Positions 7,714 through 15,917 are shown, counted from the first letter of the stretch. The stretch is DNA of 64,000 nucleotides from Alkaliphilus flagellatus (GCF_018919215.1 NZ_JAHLQK010000002.1:513164-577163); one strand, 5' to 3'. Notes: generated from the sequence alone by a model not told the origin. Program-made: numbers and translations.

Positions 7714-9060
7714 ATGAAGAAAAAACTAACCTTAAAAATTTCGGGAATGCATTGTCAAAACTGTAGTGAAAGAATCAAAAATGTTGTTAGTGGCATGTCA
7801 ACTGAAGAACTAGAAGTTTCATACGAAAAAGAACAATTAGTATGTCTAACAGATGATGCAGATGAAATAATAGCAGCTATCAACAAAATGGGCTATGCTG
7901 CCGAAGTAGTAGAGGCTGGTAAGAATGGTAGCAAAAGGTATAAGGGTGTATTGGTTGCTTTGTTAATCCTTCTTGGCTTCTATGTAATTATAAGAAATAC
8001 CGTTGGTTTTAATAATATTCCACAGCTTCAAGAACGGGTTAGTTATCCAATACTATTTATAATGGGTGTAATAACCTCACTGCATTGTCTTTCTATGTGT
8101 GGAGGTATTGTACTTTCTCAAAGTATGGCTTTTAAGGATCCTATCAAATCTACTTTTTTATATAATATTGGAAGAGTCGTTGCCTACACAACTGTAGGAG
8201 GAATTGTAGGGGGTATAGGATCTGTAGTTAGTTTTTCACCTATGTTAAGAGGCTATATTACTATTTTTGCTGGTGGTTTTATGATTCTTATGGGCTTAAG
8301 TATGTTGCAACCATTTTCATTTCTTAGAAGATATGTTAAGCTTCCTAGCATTTGTAATACATCAAAATTTCGTCAAAATAGTAATACACCACTATTTATT
8401 GGATTAGCTACTGGACTTATGCCATGTGGGCCATTACAAACAATGCAGCTATATGCTCTTGGAACAGGAAGTGTGCTAAAGGGAGCATTAGCGATGTTTG
8501 TTTTCAGTATAGGAACAGTTCCATTAATGCTTGGCTTAGGCACTATCAGTGGTTATATAAGCAATGGGCTTAACAGGAGATTATTGAAGCTAAGTGCAGT
8601 GTTGGTCATGGTTTTGGGTCTTATAATTATTAATAGAGGATTGGCATTACAAGGGAAAAGAACATTAGCTAGCATTATTGTCCCAAAGCAAACTGTATCT
8701 GAGGTTATGCTTCCTGAAATAATTAACGAATTTCAGGTAATAACAACATATGCCAATAATAATGGTTATGAACCGAACTTTTTTATACTTGAGAAAGGCA
8801 AACCTGTAAACTGGGTTGTTAGAGGAGATTCTATAAATGGATGTAACAATGAAATTGTTATTCCTGAATTAAACATTAAGCAAGGAATTAAGGAAGGTTA
8901 TAATGTTATTAAATTTACCCCAGAATCGGAGGGAGAAATAGCATTTAGTTGCTGGATGGGTATGCTAGATGGCAGTTTTATAATTGTAGATGATATTAAC
9001 AATATTCCTAATAATATTAATGCTGTACCACCAACACCTGTTAAGTGTTGTACAGACTGA
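7714..9060 (+). CDS. HMA domain - DsbD-like membrane protein - cupredoxin-like fusion
   Basis: A three-part 448-residue protein. Residues 1-66 form a heavy-metal-associated domain with the GMHCQNC metal site. Residues about 80-315 contain the six-helix sulfite exporter/DsbD_2-type membrane domain, with LHCLSMCGG in one helix and TGLMPCGPLQ in the partner helix. These paired cysteine/proline motifs carry electrons or bind metal. Residues about 335-435 resemble a cupredoxin-like domain (ENF-type beta strands, GCNNEIVIPELN, then FSCWMGM with Cys and Met ligands), probably outside the membrane. The C-terminus ends KCCTD. A role in copper (or other soft-metal) handling or transmembrane thiol transfer is inferred. 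It is monocistronic, with AAGGAG before the ATG. Confidence 0.82.
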   Translation: MKKKLTLKISGMHCQNCSERIKNVVSGMSTEELEVSYEKEQLVCLTDDADEIIAAINKMGYAAEVVEAGKNGSKRYKGVLVALLILLGFYVIIRNTVGFNNIPQLQERVSYPILFIMGVITSLHCLSMCGGIVLSQSMAFKDPIKSTFLYNIGRVVAYTTVGGIVGGIGSVVSFSPMLRGYITIFAGGFMILMGLSMLQPFSFLRRYVKLPSICNTSKFRQNSNTPLFIGLATGLMPCGPLQTMQLYALGTGSVLKGALAMFVFSIGTVPLMLGLGTISGYISNGLNRRLLKLSAVLVMVLGLIIINRGLALQGKRTLASIIVPKQTVSEVMLPEIINEFQVITTYANNNGYEPNFFILEKGKPVNWVVRGDSINGCNNEIVIPELNIKQGIKEGYNVIKFTPESEGEIAFSCWMGMLDGSFIIVDDINNIPNNINAVPPTPVKCCTD

Positions 9061-9073
9061 TTCACATATTTGT

Positions 9074-9104
9074 AAAAAATGCGATCCGTTGGATCGCATT
9101 TTTT
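9074..9104. terminator. Bidirectional terminator after the HMA-DsbD gene
   Basis: A 14-base A-rich/GC arm (9074-9087) pairs perfectly with 9091-9104 around a GTT loop. The arms end in A and T runs, so it serves both this gene and the convergent sulfurtransferase gene. Confidence 0.9.
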
Positions 9105-9127
9105 ATATTTGGGCTTAAAACTTACTG

Positions 9128-9961
9128 TTATTTATTCTTTTCAATAACAAGATTATCATCATAGCTAACCCAATCACTATAGCCACCTACATACAGCTTT
9201 GGATTCAGTCCAACTTCCTCCATAAACAGAATATTAACTGTTCCAGTTATACCCGAACCACAATGTACAATTACTTCTTCAAATTTTTTCAGAGGTTCAA
9301 AATAATTTATTAAATCTTCTATACACATTATTTTTCCATCAGATACTAAATTCATCCAAGGATAGTTTAATGCATTAGGAATGTGTCCTGCTACCCTATC
9401 AATTGGTTCAACCTCACCAGAATATCTTTCTGATGCTCGTGAGTCAATTATAGCTGTACTATTAGAATCAATAGCTGCTTTTACATATCTCATATCTACT
9501 TGCATAGAATGATCTACATTTAAACTTAAAGAATTAGATGGCTCAGGCTTTACTACTTCGCTGGTTACTTCAAGATTGTTATCAAGCCACTTCTTCATAC
9601 CGCCTTCTAGAATAAATACATCACTTTTTCCGATATATTTTAAAAGCCACCATAGTCTTCCAGCTATTGCTAGGTCACCATTATCATATATTACTATTAT
9701 AGAATCATCATTTACACCTAACATTTTCATATCTTCTATGAATTTTTCCATATTTGGAAGTGGGTGCCTACCGCCATGGATACCTAATTCACCTGTCATA
9801 GTTTCTTCAAGATTAACAAATTGAGCTCCTCTAATATGACTTTTTTTATATTCCCTAAAACCAAGATCAGGCTCATTTAGATCTCCTCGAACATCTAATA
9901 TAATCAAACCTTCTTTTGATAAATTGTCTATTAACCATTGTTGAGATACAATATTTTTCAT
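9128..9961 (-). CDS. sseA: Tandem-rhodanese sulfurtransferase (3-mercaptopyruvate type)
   Basis: Two rhodanese domains (about residues 8-125 and 150-270 of 277). The first has YDNGD in place of a catalytic cysteine and is inactive, as expected. The second holds Cys234 in VHCGSGITG. A CGSG loop, rather than the CRKG of thiosulfate rhodaneses, is the usual mark of 3-mercaptopyruvate sulfurtransferase, which transfers sulfane sulfur to thiols or cyanide. The start is set at ATG 9961 because GGAGG lies seven bases upstream, and that GGAGG overlaps the alternative upstream ATG at 9973. It is cytoplasmic and monocistronic. The symbol is by family similarity; thiosulfate could also be used. Confidence 0.85.
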   Translation of the reverse strand: MKNIVSQQWLIDNLSKEGLIILDVRGDLNEPDLGFREYKKSHIRGAQFVNLEETMTGELGIHGGRHPLPNMEKFIEDMKMLGVNDDSIIVIYDNGDLAIAGRLWWLLKYIGKSDVFILEGGMKKWLDNNLEVTSEVVKPEPSNSLSLNVDHSMQVDMRYVKAAIDSNSTAIIDSRASERYSGEVEPIDRVAGHIPNALNYPWMNLVSDGKIMCIEDLINYFEPLKKFEEVIVHCGSGITGTVNILFMEEVGLNPKLYVGGYSDWVSYDDNLVIEKNK

Positions 9962-10164
9962 GTTTGCCTCCATAATATTTATTGTTTTTTTAAGCTAAAT
10001 AGCTATTATGATTAGATTATACCCTCTTACTGTATTGTCTAACTTCAAAAAATTAAAGAAGAAATATTTACTTTGTTCCATTAAAATATATTACATAATT
10101 TTCACAAAATTTCGTGTTGAAATGTGATAATATTATAGTTGAAAAATTTAAGGGAGTGATCTAT

Positions 10165-10581
10165 TTGGTAAAAATAAATGCTGCTCGTTTAGTTAAGTCT
10201 GAGGACTTAAATCATCATGGAACATTGTTTGCAGGTAGAATGGCAGAATGGTTTGTTGAAAATTGCTTTATTTGTGGTGCTAAAGAAACAGAAAAACCGG
10301 AAAACATAGTATGTATAAAGATTCATGGACTATCCTTTAATTCTCCTGTTAGAAAGGGAGATATTATAAATATGGAAAGCTATATTGCTAAGGCGGGAAG
10401 AACAAGTTTTACGGTCTATGGAAAAGTAACTAAAAATAATTCAGGTGAGTTAATATCTGATGGTTTTATAACTTTTGTGTTTATAGATAATAATGGTAAG
10501 TCCATCCCTCATAATATAGTACTTGATGAAAATGTAGATATGGAAGAGATAAAAGTAAGAGAGAGAGCTTTAAAGCTGTAA
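10165..10581 (+). CDS. Acyl-CoA thioesterase, hotdog fold (YciA/BACH-like)
   Basis: A 138-residue single hotdog domain. HHGTLFAGRMAEWFVENCFI is the central helix region with the Asn/His-Gly pattern seen in acyl-CoA hydrolases, and LSFNSPVRKGDIINMESYI followed by AGRTSFTVYGKV are the conserved strands of the YciA-like group. It probably hydrolyses short or medium acyl-CoA to free acid plus CoA in the cytoplasm. TTG 10165 is chosen because AGGGAGTG lies at a good distance, whereas ATG 10114 has no ribosome site and adds 17 atypical residues. The gene is monocistronic and its substrate is unknown. Confidence 0.75.
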   Translation: MVKINAARLVKSEDLNHHGTLFAGRMAEWFVENCFICGAKETEKPENIVCIKIHGLSFNSPVRKGDIINMESYIAKAGRTSFTVYGKVTKNNSGELISDGFITFVFIDNNGKSIPHNIVLDENVDMEEIKVRERALKL

Positions 10582-10627
10582 TTAAATAAATTAGTCTAAC
10601 TAAGAATCAATTGGATATTTAAGTTTT

Positions 10628-10678
10628 AAAAATAAAATGAGAAAAAACTAAGTAAAGGTTCTTTCTCATTTTATTTTT
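10628..10678. terminator. Bidirectional terminator between thioesterase and DsrE-like genes
   Basis: A 17-base arm (10628-10644) pairs perfectly with 10662-10678. A-rich and T-rich outer ends give an intrinsic terminator on each strand for the two convergent genes. Confidence 0.85.
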
Positions 10679-10689
10679 AGGAATAGTAT

Positions 10690-11169
10690 TTATATAAATA
10701 ACTGCATATCAGATTCTAATGCATCACTTAAATAAGTCTTTGCATCAATTACTTCTAATTCTGGGATTAGTTCTTCCTCCTTAAAGCCCATAATATCCAT
10801 TGATAACTTACAACCACAGAAACGAACTCCTTTCTTTCTAGCTCCATTTAAGAAGTCTATTAAACGAGGTGCTTCATTATCATTTATCATGTCTAACATC
10901 ATCTCTTTCCCTATACCACTAAAATTCATTTTAGATAGAGGTAATTGTTCGGCTCCTTTAGGTGTCATCGCACTAAACATTTTTTCATACATTGTTTTAT
11001 TATCCATTGTAACTTTTTCAGGTTCTCTCAATAAACATAGTCCCCAAAATGCAAAGAACATAGTTACCTCTACATCCATTTCCTTTGCAGAGTTGGCTAA
11101 TATTAATGCAGCCATTGCTTTGTCATATTCTCCACTAAACATAAGTATATTTATCTTTTTATTTTCCAA
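10690..11169 (-). CDS. DsrE/DsrF/DrsH-like family protein
   Basis: A 159-residue protein starting KINILMFSGEYDKAMAALILANSA, the first strand-helix of the DsrE-like fold, followed by VEVTMFFAFWGLCLLRE. The segment GVRFCGCKLSMDIMGFKEEE near residues 115-134 contains the conserved cysteine of the DrsH/peroxiredoxin-like branch. Members relay sulfane sulfur or interact with rhodaneses and TusA-like carriers. Here the tandem rhodanese lies about 0.8 kb away on the same strand, with a thioesterase between. Cytoplasmic and probably transcribed alone. The exact role is not known. Confidence 0.8.
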   Translation of the reverse strand: MENKKINILMFSGEYDKAMAALILANSAKEMDVEVTMFFAFWGLCLLREPEKVTMDNKTMYEKMFSAMTPKGAEQLPLSKMNFSGIGKEMMLDMINDNEAPRLIDFLNGARKKGVRFCGCKLSMDIMGFKEEELIPELEVIDAKTYLSDALESDMQLFI

Positions 11170-11328
11170 GCGTATGCCTCCTTCAAATAATCCATAGCAG
11201 TAGTTATTTTGTTTTAGTATCTTTAACTCTTATTCTAATCAAAGTTCAGGATTTTATTTATAAGGCATAGAAAAATATAAAATTTCTTAATATATACTTT
11301 TGTATAATATGTTTTAACAGAGGTTTTA

Positions 11329-12681
11329 TTAGTTTAAAAAGCTTGAATAGAGATCTTTTTTATATCTTTCAAAATAAAATTTTCTGTTTAAGGAAATGTG
11401 GTAAAGAGCTTTTACCAAGGTGTTTATCTCTTCTATGGTGTTATAGATCCCGAAGCTAATTCTTACCATTCCAGGAATGGGTAGGTTACTATTTCCTATA
11501 TATTTTTTCGTGTCCTCTGGGGATATGTTTAGTAATCTTTGTATATAAGGCTGTGCGCAGAAACATCCATTTCTTACTGCAATACCAAACTCATGGGAAA
11601 GAATATTTGCAACTATTGAATGGTGTAGCCCTTTAATATTAAATGGAATAATACTCACACTTTCTCCTCTCTTTATTGGATTATGATATAACTCAACATA
11701 AGGTATGTTTTGGAGACTGTCTATTGCATGATCTGTTAACATTCTCTCATAATTTTCTATATTATGCATACCTAGTTCATTTAAAAGTTTAATAGCCCCT
11801 GTTATAGCTAAAACCCCCATAATATTAGGTGTTCCAGCCTCTTCTCTTTCCGGTGGGTCAAGCCATTCTATATGGTCATGTGTAACTATTTTTACGGTTC
11901 CTCCTCCAGGATAATCAGGAGGACTTTTCATAAAAGTTGCTTTAGGTCCAATTAAAACACCTGTACCAAAGGGGGCATACATCTTATGACCAGAGAAAAC
12001 AAGATAATCTATGTGCTCTGGGCTATCAAAAGATTTCATATCTACGGGGGCATGAGGTACTAGTTGAGCACCGTCTACTAATATTTTAGATCCATGACTA
12101 TGGGCTAATTCTGCAATTTTATGAATAGGGTTAATATATCCAGTTACATTGGAAGCACCAGTAACGGTAACTAACCTTACTTTGCCATCATATTTTACTA
12201 GTTTAGATTTTAGATCTTCCATAGATAGCTGTCCATATTTATCTATAGATATGTAGTCCATTTTATATTTCCCTCTCCAGGGCAAATCATTTGAATGATG
12301 TTCCATACAAGTAGATAGAACTACTCCGTCTTTATATAGAGGAAGTAATTTATTAGATAGTTTATTGATAGCTTCTGTTGCGTTTTTTACAAATATTATT
12401 GAATGATGGTCTATATTTGCTCCTACAAACTCAGCTATTACATTTCGTGCATCATCGTAGAGTTTGGAAGAAACTTGAGACTTATATCCTGCACCACGAT
12501 GTATAGAAGAATACCATGGAGAAAATTTAACAATCTCGTTCATTACATGGTTAAAAGGTGGTGTAGTTGCAGCATTATCAAAATTTATAGCAGTTGTATA
12601 TGTTTGATCAGTCAGAGGTATATTTGTATCTACACCTACAACCAAATCTCTAAAGTGATAAAAAGAATTTATATATTCCAT
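11329..12681 (-). CDS. Class V aminotransferase-fold enzyme, cysteine-desulfurase-like
   Basis: A 450-residue PLP enzyme of the SufS/CsdA (group II) shape. NFDNAATTPP opens the fold, EHHSNDLPW supplies the histidine that stacks on PLP, VDGAQLVPH carries the PLP-binding Asp203, and FSGHKMYAPFGTG has the Schiff-base Lys233. RNGCFCAQPYIQRLL sits where group II desulfurases hold their catalytic cysteine. It is longer than SufS at both ends (about 25 extra N-terminal and 30 C-terminal residues), and no suf or isc genes are near, so it may be a specialised sulfur-transfer or lyase enzyme rather than the housekeeping one. The neighbouring DsrE-like gene supports a sulfur theme. Confidence 0.8.
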   Translation of the reverse strand: MEYINSFYHFRDLVVGVDTNIPLTDQTYTTAINFDNAATTPPFNHVMNEIVKFSPWYSSIHRGAGYKSQVSSKLYDDARNVIAEFVGANIDHHSIIFVKNATEAINKLSNKLLPLYKDGVVLSTCMEHHSNDLPWRGKYKMDYISIDKYGQLSMEDLKSKLVKYDGKVRLVTVTGASNVTGYINPIHKIAELAHSHGSKILVDGAQLVPHAPVDMKSFDSPEHIDYLVFSGHKMYAPFGTGVLIGPKATFMKSPPDYPGGGTVKIVTHDHIEWLDPPEREEAGTPNIMGVLAITGAIKLLNELGMHNIENYERMLTDHAIDSLQNIPYVELYHNPIKRGESVSIIPFNIKGLHHSIVANILSHEFGIAVRNGCFCAQPYIQRLLNISPEDTKKYIGNSNLPIPGMVRISFGIYNTIEEINTLVKALYHISLNRKFYFERYKKDLYSSFLN

Positions 12682-12753
12682 TTAACATCACCGCCTAAAA
12701 AATATTTACTGTTTTATTTTATGCTAGAGATGAGAATAAGTGATTGAAGAAAA

Positions 12754-12797
12754 GAAAATTAAAAACCCTCTGCTATTGTACTAACACATAGCGAGGG
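12754..12797 (-). terminator. Terminator of the YciI-like gene
   Basis: On the minus strand CCCTCG/GCTAT-type arms (12788-12797 with 12766-12776, one bulged base) form a hairpin that runs into a T-rich tract (complement of 12754-12765). Confidence 0.6.
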
Positions 12798-12818
12798 CAG
12801 TGTAATTTTGATGGACTA

Positions 12819-13115
12819 TTAAGATAAAAATAGTGGAGGCACTTTACAAGACTTTACTTCTATTTCTTTCCATACATCTCCCTTAACATATGGTTCAATC
12901 TTTAACCATTCATCAAGTTCTTCTCTCGTTGGAAAATCTACAATTAGAATAGAACCAATCATCTTTTCATTATCATCTAATATGGCAGCAGCATATAAAA
13001 ACTTTTTTTCTTTTTTCATATAATCCATAAGTTTAATGTGTTCGTCACGAGCTGCAAGACGTCTTTCTAGTGCTGCTTCATCTGTTCCATCATAACCGGT
13101 AACTATAAATTGCAA
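12819..13115 (-). CDS. YciI-like protein
   Basis: A 98-residue ferredoxin-like-fold protein. MQFIVTGYDGTDEAALERR and the conserved histidine in RDEHIKLM (His26), followed by GSILIVDFPTREELDEWL and EPYVKGDVW, match the YciI family (dimeric alpha-beta barrel). Most members have no proven function, and a few take part in dehalogenation or lyase reactions. The region upstream of its start contains a 132-bp repeat element. It is transcribed alone with its own terminator. Confidence 0.82.
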   Translation of the reverse strand: MQFIVTGYDGTDEAALERRLAARDEHIKLMDYMKKEKKFLYAAAILDDNEKMIGSILIVDFPTREELDEWLKIEPYVKGDVWKEIEVKSCKVPPLFLS

Positions 13116-13225
13116 AAAACCTCACATCCTTTTTTCTGTAGTTTAAGTACTAATTCAGCATATTATTAGCTGTATCAATTATATTCTATATTAATCTATT
13201 CTTTCCTTTTATTTTTAAGATATAA

Positions 13226-13357
13226 ATTAATCTGTTGTGCTAGTTAAATCTTAAATATATCAAAAATACTATGATGATTTTCTCACTATTAAAAATTGAG
13301 TAGCTTAAAGTAAGTAATTTCAATATGAAAAATTAACTAGCACAACAAGTTAAATTA
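13226..13357 (+). repeat. 132-bp MITE-like repeat, copy 1
   Basis: Identical to 14729-14860 except for one base. Both ends carry the inverted motif GTTGTGCTAGTTAA (13234-13247 and, inverted, 13333-13346), and the interior is AT-rich with no ORF. Size and terminal inverted repeats suggest a miniature inverted-repeat transposable element. No clean target duplication can be fixed because the flanks are AT-rich (AATTA on both sides). Confidence 0.75.
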
Positions 13358-13407
13358 TACCTAATTTATTTGATATATTTTATCGAAAGTCAAATCGAAT
13401 GTAAATA

Positions 13408-13436
13408 TGGACTTTTAATTTTTATAGGAGTATAAT
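13408..13436 (+). promoter_or_regulatory. marR promoter
   Basis: TGGACT (13408-13413), a 17-base spacer and TATAAT (13431-13436). The palindromic operator begins two bases after the -10, over the expected transcription start. Confidence 0.65.
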
Positions 13437-13437
13437 A

Positions 13438-13455
13438 TAGTTGTCATGACAACTA
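13438..13455. promoter_or_regulatory. MarR operator, copy 1
   Basis: TAGTTGTCATGACAACTA is a perfect 18-bp palindrome lying between the -10 box and the ribosome site (AAGGTGGTGAT) of marR. The position suits autorepression by the encoded MarR protein. The same 18 bases recur at 13910-13927. Confidence 0.75.
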
Positions 13456-13469
13456 AGGTGGTGATATAG

Positions 13470-13895
13470 ATGGAATTTAATTTAGATGATTCATTGGGTT
13501 TTATTCTAAATAGGTTAAATGCAAAACTTAAAAATGAATTGTTTCAACGGTTAAAGGAATATGACGTTACACCAGAGCAATGGTCTATACTTAACTGTTT
13601 ATGGGTAGAAGAAGGTGTTACTCCTAAAGAGTTGGCAGATATCATCTTTAAAGATAAGCCAAACACTAATCGTATTCTTGAAAAATTGCAAATGAAAGAA
13701 TTGATTGTTAGAAATCCTCATCCAGTAGATAAAAGAGCCTTTCAAATCTTTTTGACTGAACGTGGCTGGGCATTAAAGGATAAATTAATTCCTATAGTTA
13801 CGCAATTGTTGGAGGAAGCAACGATAGGAATAGAAAAAAGTAAACTCCTAGATATGAAAAAGCTATTAAATCAAATATATTATAATCTTAAGTAA
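13470..13895 (+). CDS. MarR-family transcriptional regulator
   Basis: A 141-residue winged-helix dimeric regulator. VTPEQWSILNCLWVEEGVTPKELADIIFKDKPNTNRILEKL spans helix-turn-helix residues of the MarR fold, and RNPHPVDKRAFQIFLTERG is the wing with its conserved D-x-R. It is likely an autorepressor responding to a small phenolic, an oxidant or another ligand. Perfect palindromes precede both this gene and the DUF169 gene, so those two are its probable targets. It lies inside the interval bracketed by the two 132-bp repeats. Confidence 0.9.
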   Translation: MEFNLDDSLGFILNRLNAKLKNELFQRLKEYDVTPEQWSILNCLWVEEGVTPKELADIIFKDKPNTNRILEKLQMKELIVRNPHPVDKRAFQIFLTERGWALKDKLIPIVTQLLEEATIGIEKSKLLDMKKLLNQIYYNLK

Positions 13896-13900
13896 TTTTT

Positions 13901-13936
13901 TTATCATCTTAGTTGTCATGACAACTAAGATGATAA
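13901..13936. promoter_or_regulatory. 36-bp perfect palindrome containing MarR operator copy 2
   Basis: Arms of 18 bases meet at 13918/13919 without mismatch. The central 18 bases are identical to the marR operator, and the outer nine bases per side (TTATCATCT/AGATGATAA) extend the symmetry. It lies six bases after the marR stop. It may be an operator for an internal DUF169 promoter, a transcript hairpin, or both. No T-run follows, so a simple terminator is unlikely. Confidence 0.75.
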
Positions 13937-13982
13937 ATCTGCATATATAACATTATATTTAAAAGAGAGTGAGGAAAATAAT

Positions 13983-14729
13983 GTGGAAAGTTCTTTAGTT
14001 AAAAGTTTAGGTTTGAATTATGAACCAGTAGCTGTTTTGCTTAGCAATGAAAAGCCAGAAGGAGCACTTCAGGGGAAAGAAGGGCAGAGAAGTTGCACAA
14101 TTCCATTATTTATTGCAGCTGCAAAAGGAAAAACATCAGTTTTTGAGCGTAAAACTGTAGTATGTCCTGGTGGTAAAGCAGGATTAGGGTTTGGACAATT
14201 TCCTAATTACCCAGGTGGAATTGAATACTTTTTGACAGTTGGTAAAGAAGGTAAATTTGGGGGGGAAGGATATATGAGAAATCCAGAACTAGGAGATGAC
14301 TTTGTTAAGTGTCTACCAATAACTGATATTCCATATCAGTATGTCATCTTTAAACCGTTATCACAAATTGATATTGCTAAAGAAAATCCTGAAATAATTA
14401 TATTTTACGTTAATCCTAATCAGTTATCAGCTCTTACGGTACTTGCAAATTATTATAGACCTGGATATGAAAATGTGATGATACCATTTTCATCAGGATG
14501 TCAGTCTCTTTTTCTTCTTCCTTATGCTGAATCTAAGAAGGAAAACTCGAGAGCAGTAGTGGGATTGATTGATATTACAGTACGTCCTATGATCGAAGCT
14601 GATATGATATCATTTTCTGTTCCTTACAAGATGTTTCTGGACATGGAGGAAAGTGTAGAGGGAAGTTTCTTGGAGAAACACTTATGGCACAGAGTAATGG
14701 CGAGAATGAAAAAGGTAAACAAAATATAA
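13983..14729 (+). CDS. DUF169 family protein
   Basis: A 248-residue soluble protein of the DUF169 family. Conserved blocks seen include YEPVAVLLSNEKPEGALQ near the N-terminus, RSCTIPLFIAAAKGKT, VVCPGGKAGLGFG, and FSSGCQSLFLLPYAE with a conserved cysteine. Several cysteines (in RSCTIP, VVCPGG and SGCQSL) could bind a metal or cluster; function is unknown. GTG 13983 is the start, as GAGGAA lies six bases upstream and the nearby ATG (13981) is out of frame. It is probably co-regulated with marR. The stop codon coincides with the first base of repeat copy 2. Confidence 0.85.
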   Translation: MESSLVKSLGLNYEPVAVLLSNEKPEGALQGKEGQRSCTIPLFIAAAKGKTSVFERKTVVCPGGKAGLGFGQFPNYPGGIEYFLTVGKEGKFGGEGYMRNPELGDDFVKCLPITDIPYQYVIFKPLSQIDIAKENPEIIIFYVNPNQLSALTVLANYYRPGYENVMIPFSSGCQSLFLLPYAESKKENSRAVVGLIDITVRPMIEADMISFSVPYKMFLDMEESVEGSFLEKHLWHRVMARMKKVNKI

Positions 14730-14860
14730 TTAATCTGTTGTGCTAGTTAAATCTTAAATATATCAAAAATACTATGATGATTTTCTCACTATTAAAAATT
14801 GAGTAGCTTAAAGTAAGTAATTTCAATATGAAAAATTAACTGGCACAACAAGTTAAATTA
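14729..14860 (+). repeat. 132-bp MITE-like repeat, copy 2
   Basis: Same orientation as copy 1 and differing at one base (G for A inside the right terminal inverted repeat). It starts at the last base of the DUF169 stop codon and ends 16 bases before the convergent DUF2935 gene. Confidence 0.75.
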
Positions 14861-14876
14861 GTAAATCTTTAGTTTT

Positions 14877-15695
14877 TTATTCCTCAGTTCTTGGTTTTAT
14901 AGGATCACATTTTGGGCTTTCTATCTCTGTAACTTGAGCTAATTTTGTTACAGCGTAGCATTCTTCACGGGCCATATGGTCTAACATTAAAGCAGATAGA
15001 GTACCTAAGACCTTATGATCTAATTCTAATGCTTCTAGTTCTCGTAAGAATTTTTTAAATACAAGGAGCTCTTCTTCTACTTGATGATTAAATCTTGTAA
15101 AGGCTGGAAATTTATCGGTACCTGTTCTCATATATCCTGCCATTTCTACGGCCTTAATATAAAGCTGTTCAAATCGTGTAGTAAACTTTTGACTTTTTTT
15201 GCTCAGTTCCTTTTCAACCATATCAAGATCTCCAGCCACTCCTGCAGAATGTCCTGCGGCATCTAATAGCCATATCATATGATAATCAATAGGTCTTGTA
15301 ATGGGCACCTGCTTCATTGTAAGAAAACATAGAATTCTTATATACTCTTCAACTTCGTTAACCATATGATTAATAAATGTTGGAGGTAAACTAATTTTTA
15401 TATTTTCTAGTAAATGTCTTTTAATAATATGTAACTTAAAAATACGAATTTCTTGAGCATATTGATAAGCCTGATCTGTAAGATGGCTTAAGGCAGAGCC
15501 TTGTGGCAATTTTCTCGCTTCCTCTAATAGTTGGTCAAATATACAAATGAAGTATTGTGCTCTCTGAATTTCCTGTAATTCTTGGGGAGATAATGCATCA
15601 AAAATAAACCGTGCATGGTCACCTAAAACCTGTAACCAAAATTGATGCTCAAATAATGCAATATTTTCATAATGTATAACAGATTCCTTATCCAA
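14877..15695 (-). CDS. DUF2935 family protein
   Basis: A 272-residue all-helical protein with two related halves, as in DUF2935. The first half begins NIALFEHQFWLQVLGDHARFIFDAL. The second half contains RFNHQVEEELLVFKKFLRELEALELDHKVL and LMLDHMAREECYAV. Repeated His/Glu positions (FEHQFW, GDHARF, FNHQVEEE, LDHMAREE) resemble four-helix bundles that bind metal, but that is inference. The family is common in endospore-forming Firmicutes and has no established function. It is transcribed alone, with AAGGAGG upstream. Confidence 0.85.
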   Translation of the reverse strand: MDKESVIHYENIALFEHQFWLQVLGDHARFIFDALSPQELQEIQRAQYFICIFDQLLEEARKLPQGSALSHLTDQAYQYAQEIRIFKLHIIKRHLLENIKISLPPTFINHMVNEVEEYIRILCFLTMKQVPITRPIDYHMIWLLDAAGHSAGVAGDLDMVEKELSKKSQKFTTRFEQLYIKAVEMAGYMRTGTDKFPAFTRFNHQVEEELLVFKKFLRELEALELDHKVLGTLSALMLDHMAREECYAVTKLAQVTEIESPKCDPIKPRTEE

Positions 15696-15846
15696 ATCTT
15701 AAACCTCCTTCATTTTATACTCTTTTAATATATGAATTCTAAATACTCATTAGAATGGGAAATAAATTACTATGACAACAAATTACTCAATTACCTTAAA
15801 GTAATAAGAGTTGGGTGAGTAAGAGATTATTCAGAGGCTTGGACTA

Positions 15847-15882
15847 TAAAAAATACCCTTATAGTGTATACACCATAAGGGT
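15847..15882 (-). terminator. Terminator of ilvE
   Basis: Minus-strand arms (15869-15882 with 15855-15868, one mismatch) form a stem followed by ATTTTTT (complement of 15848-15854). Confidence 0.8.
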
Positions 15883-15917
15883 TGATTTTAGATTACAACG
15901 ATATTTATATATAGTTT

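Larger units (their letters stand above)
13116..13469. other. Intergenic region holding repeat copy 1 and the marR promoter/operator
   Basis: 354 bases between the divergent YciI-like and marR genes. It contains the first 132-bp repeat (13226-13357), a promoter (13408-13436) and an 18-bp palindromic operator (13438-13455). No additional gene is seen. Confidence 0.7.

Noticed and set aside
12403..12747. 114-residue plus-strand ORF
   Set aside because: Antisense to the start of the cysteine-desulfurase-like gene, with no start signal.
13226..13357. 132-bp repeat read as a small RNA gene
   Set aside because: Terminal inverted repeats and exact duplication fit a MITE better, and no promoter or terminator is evident inside.
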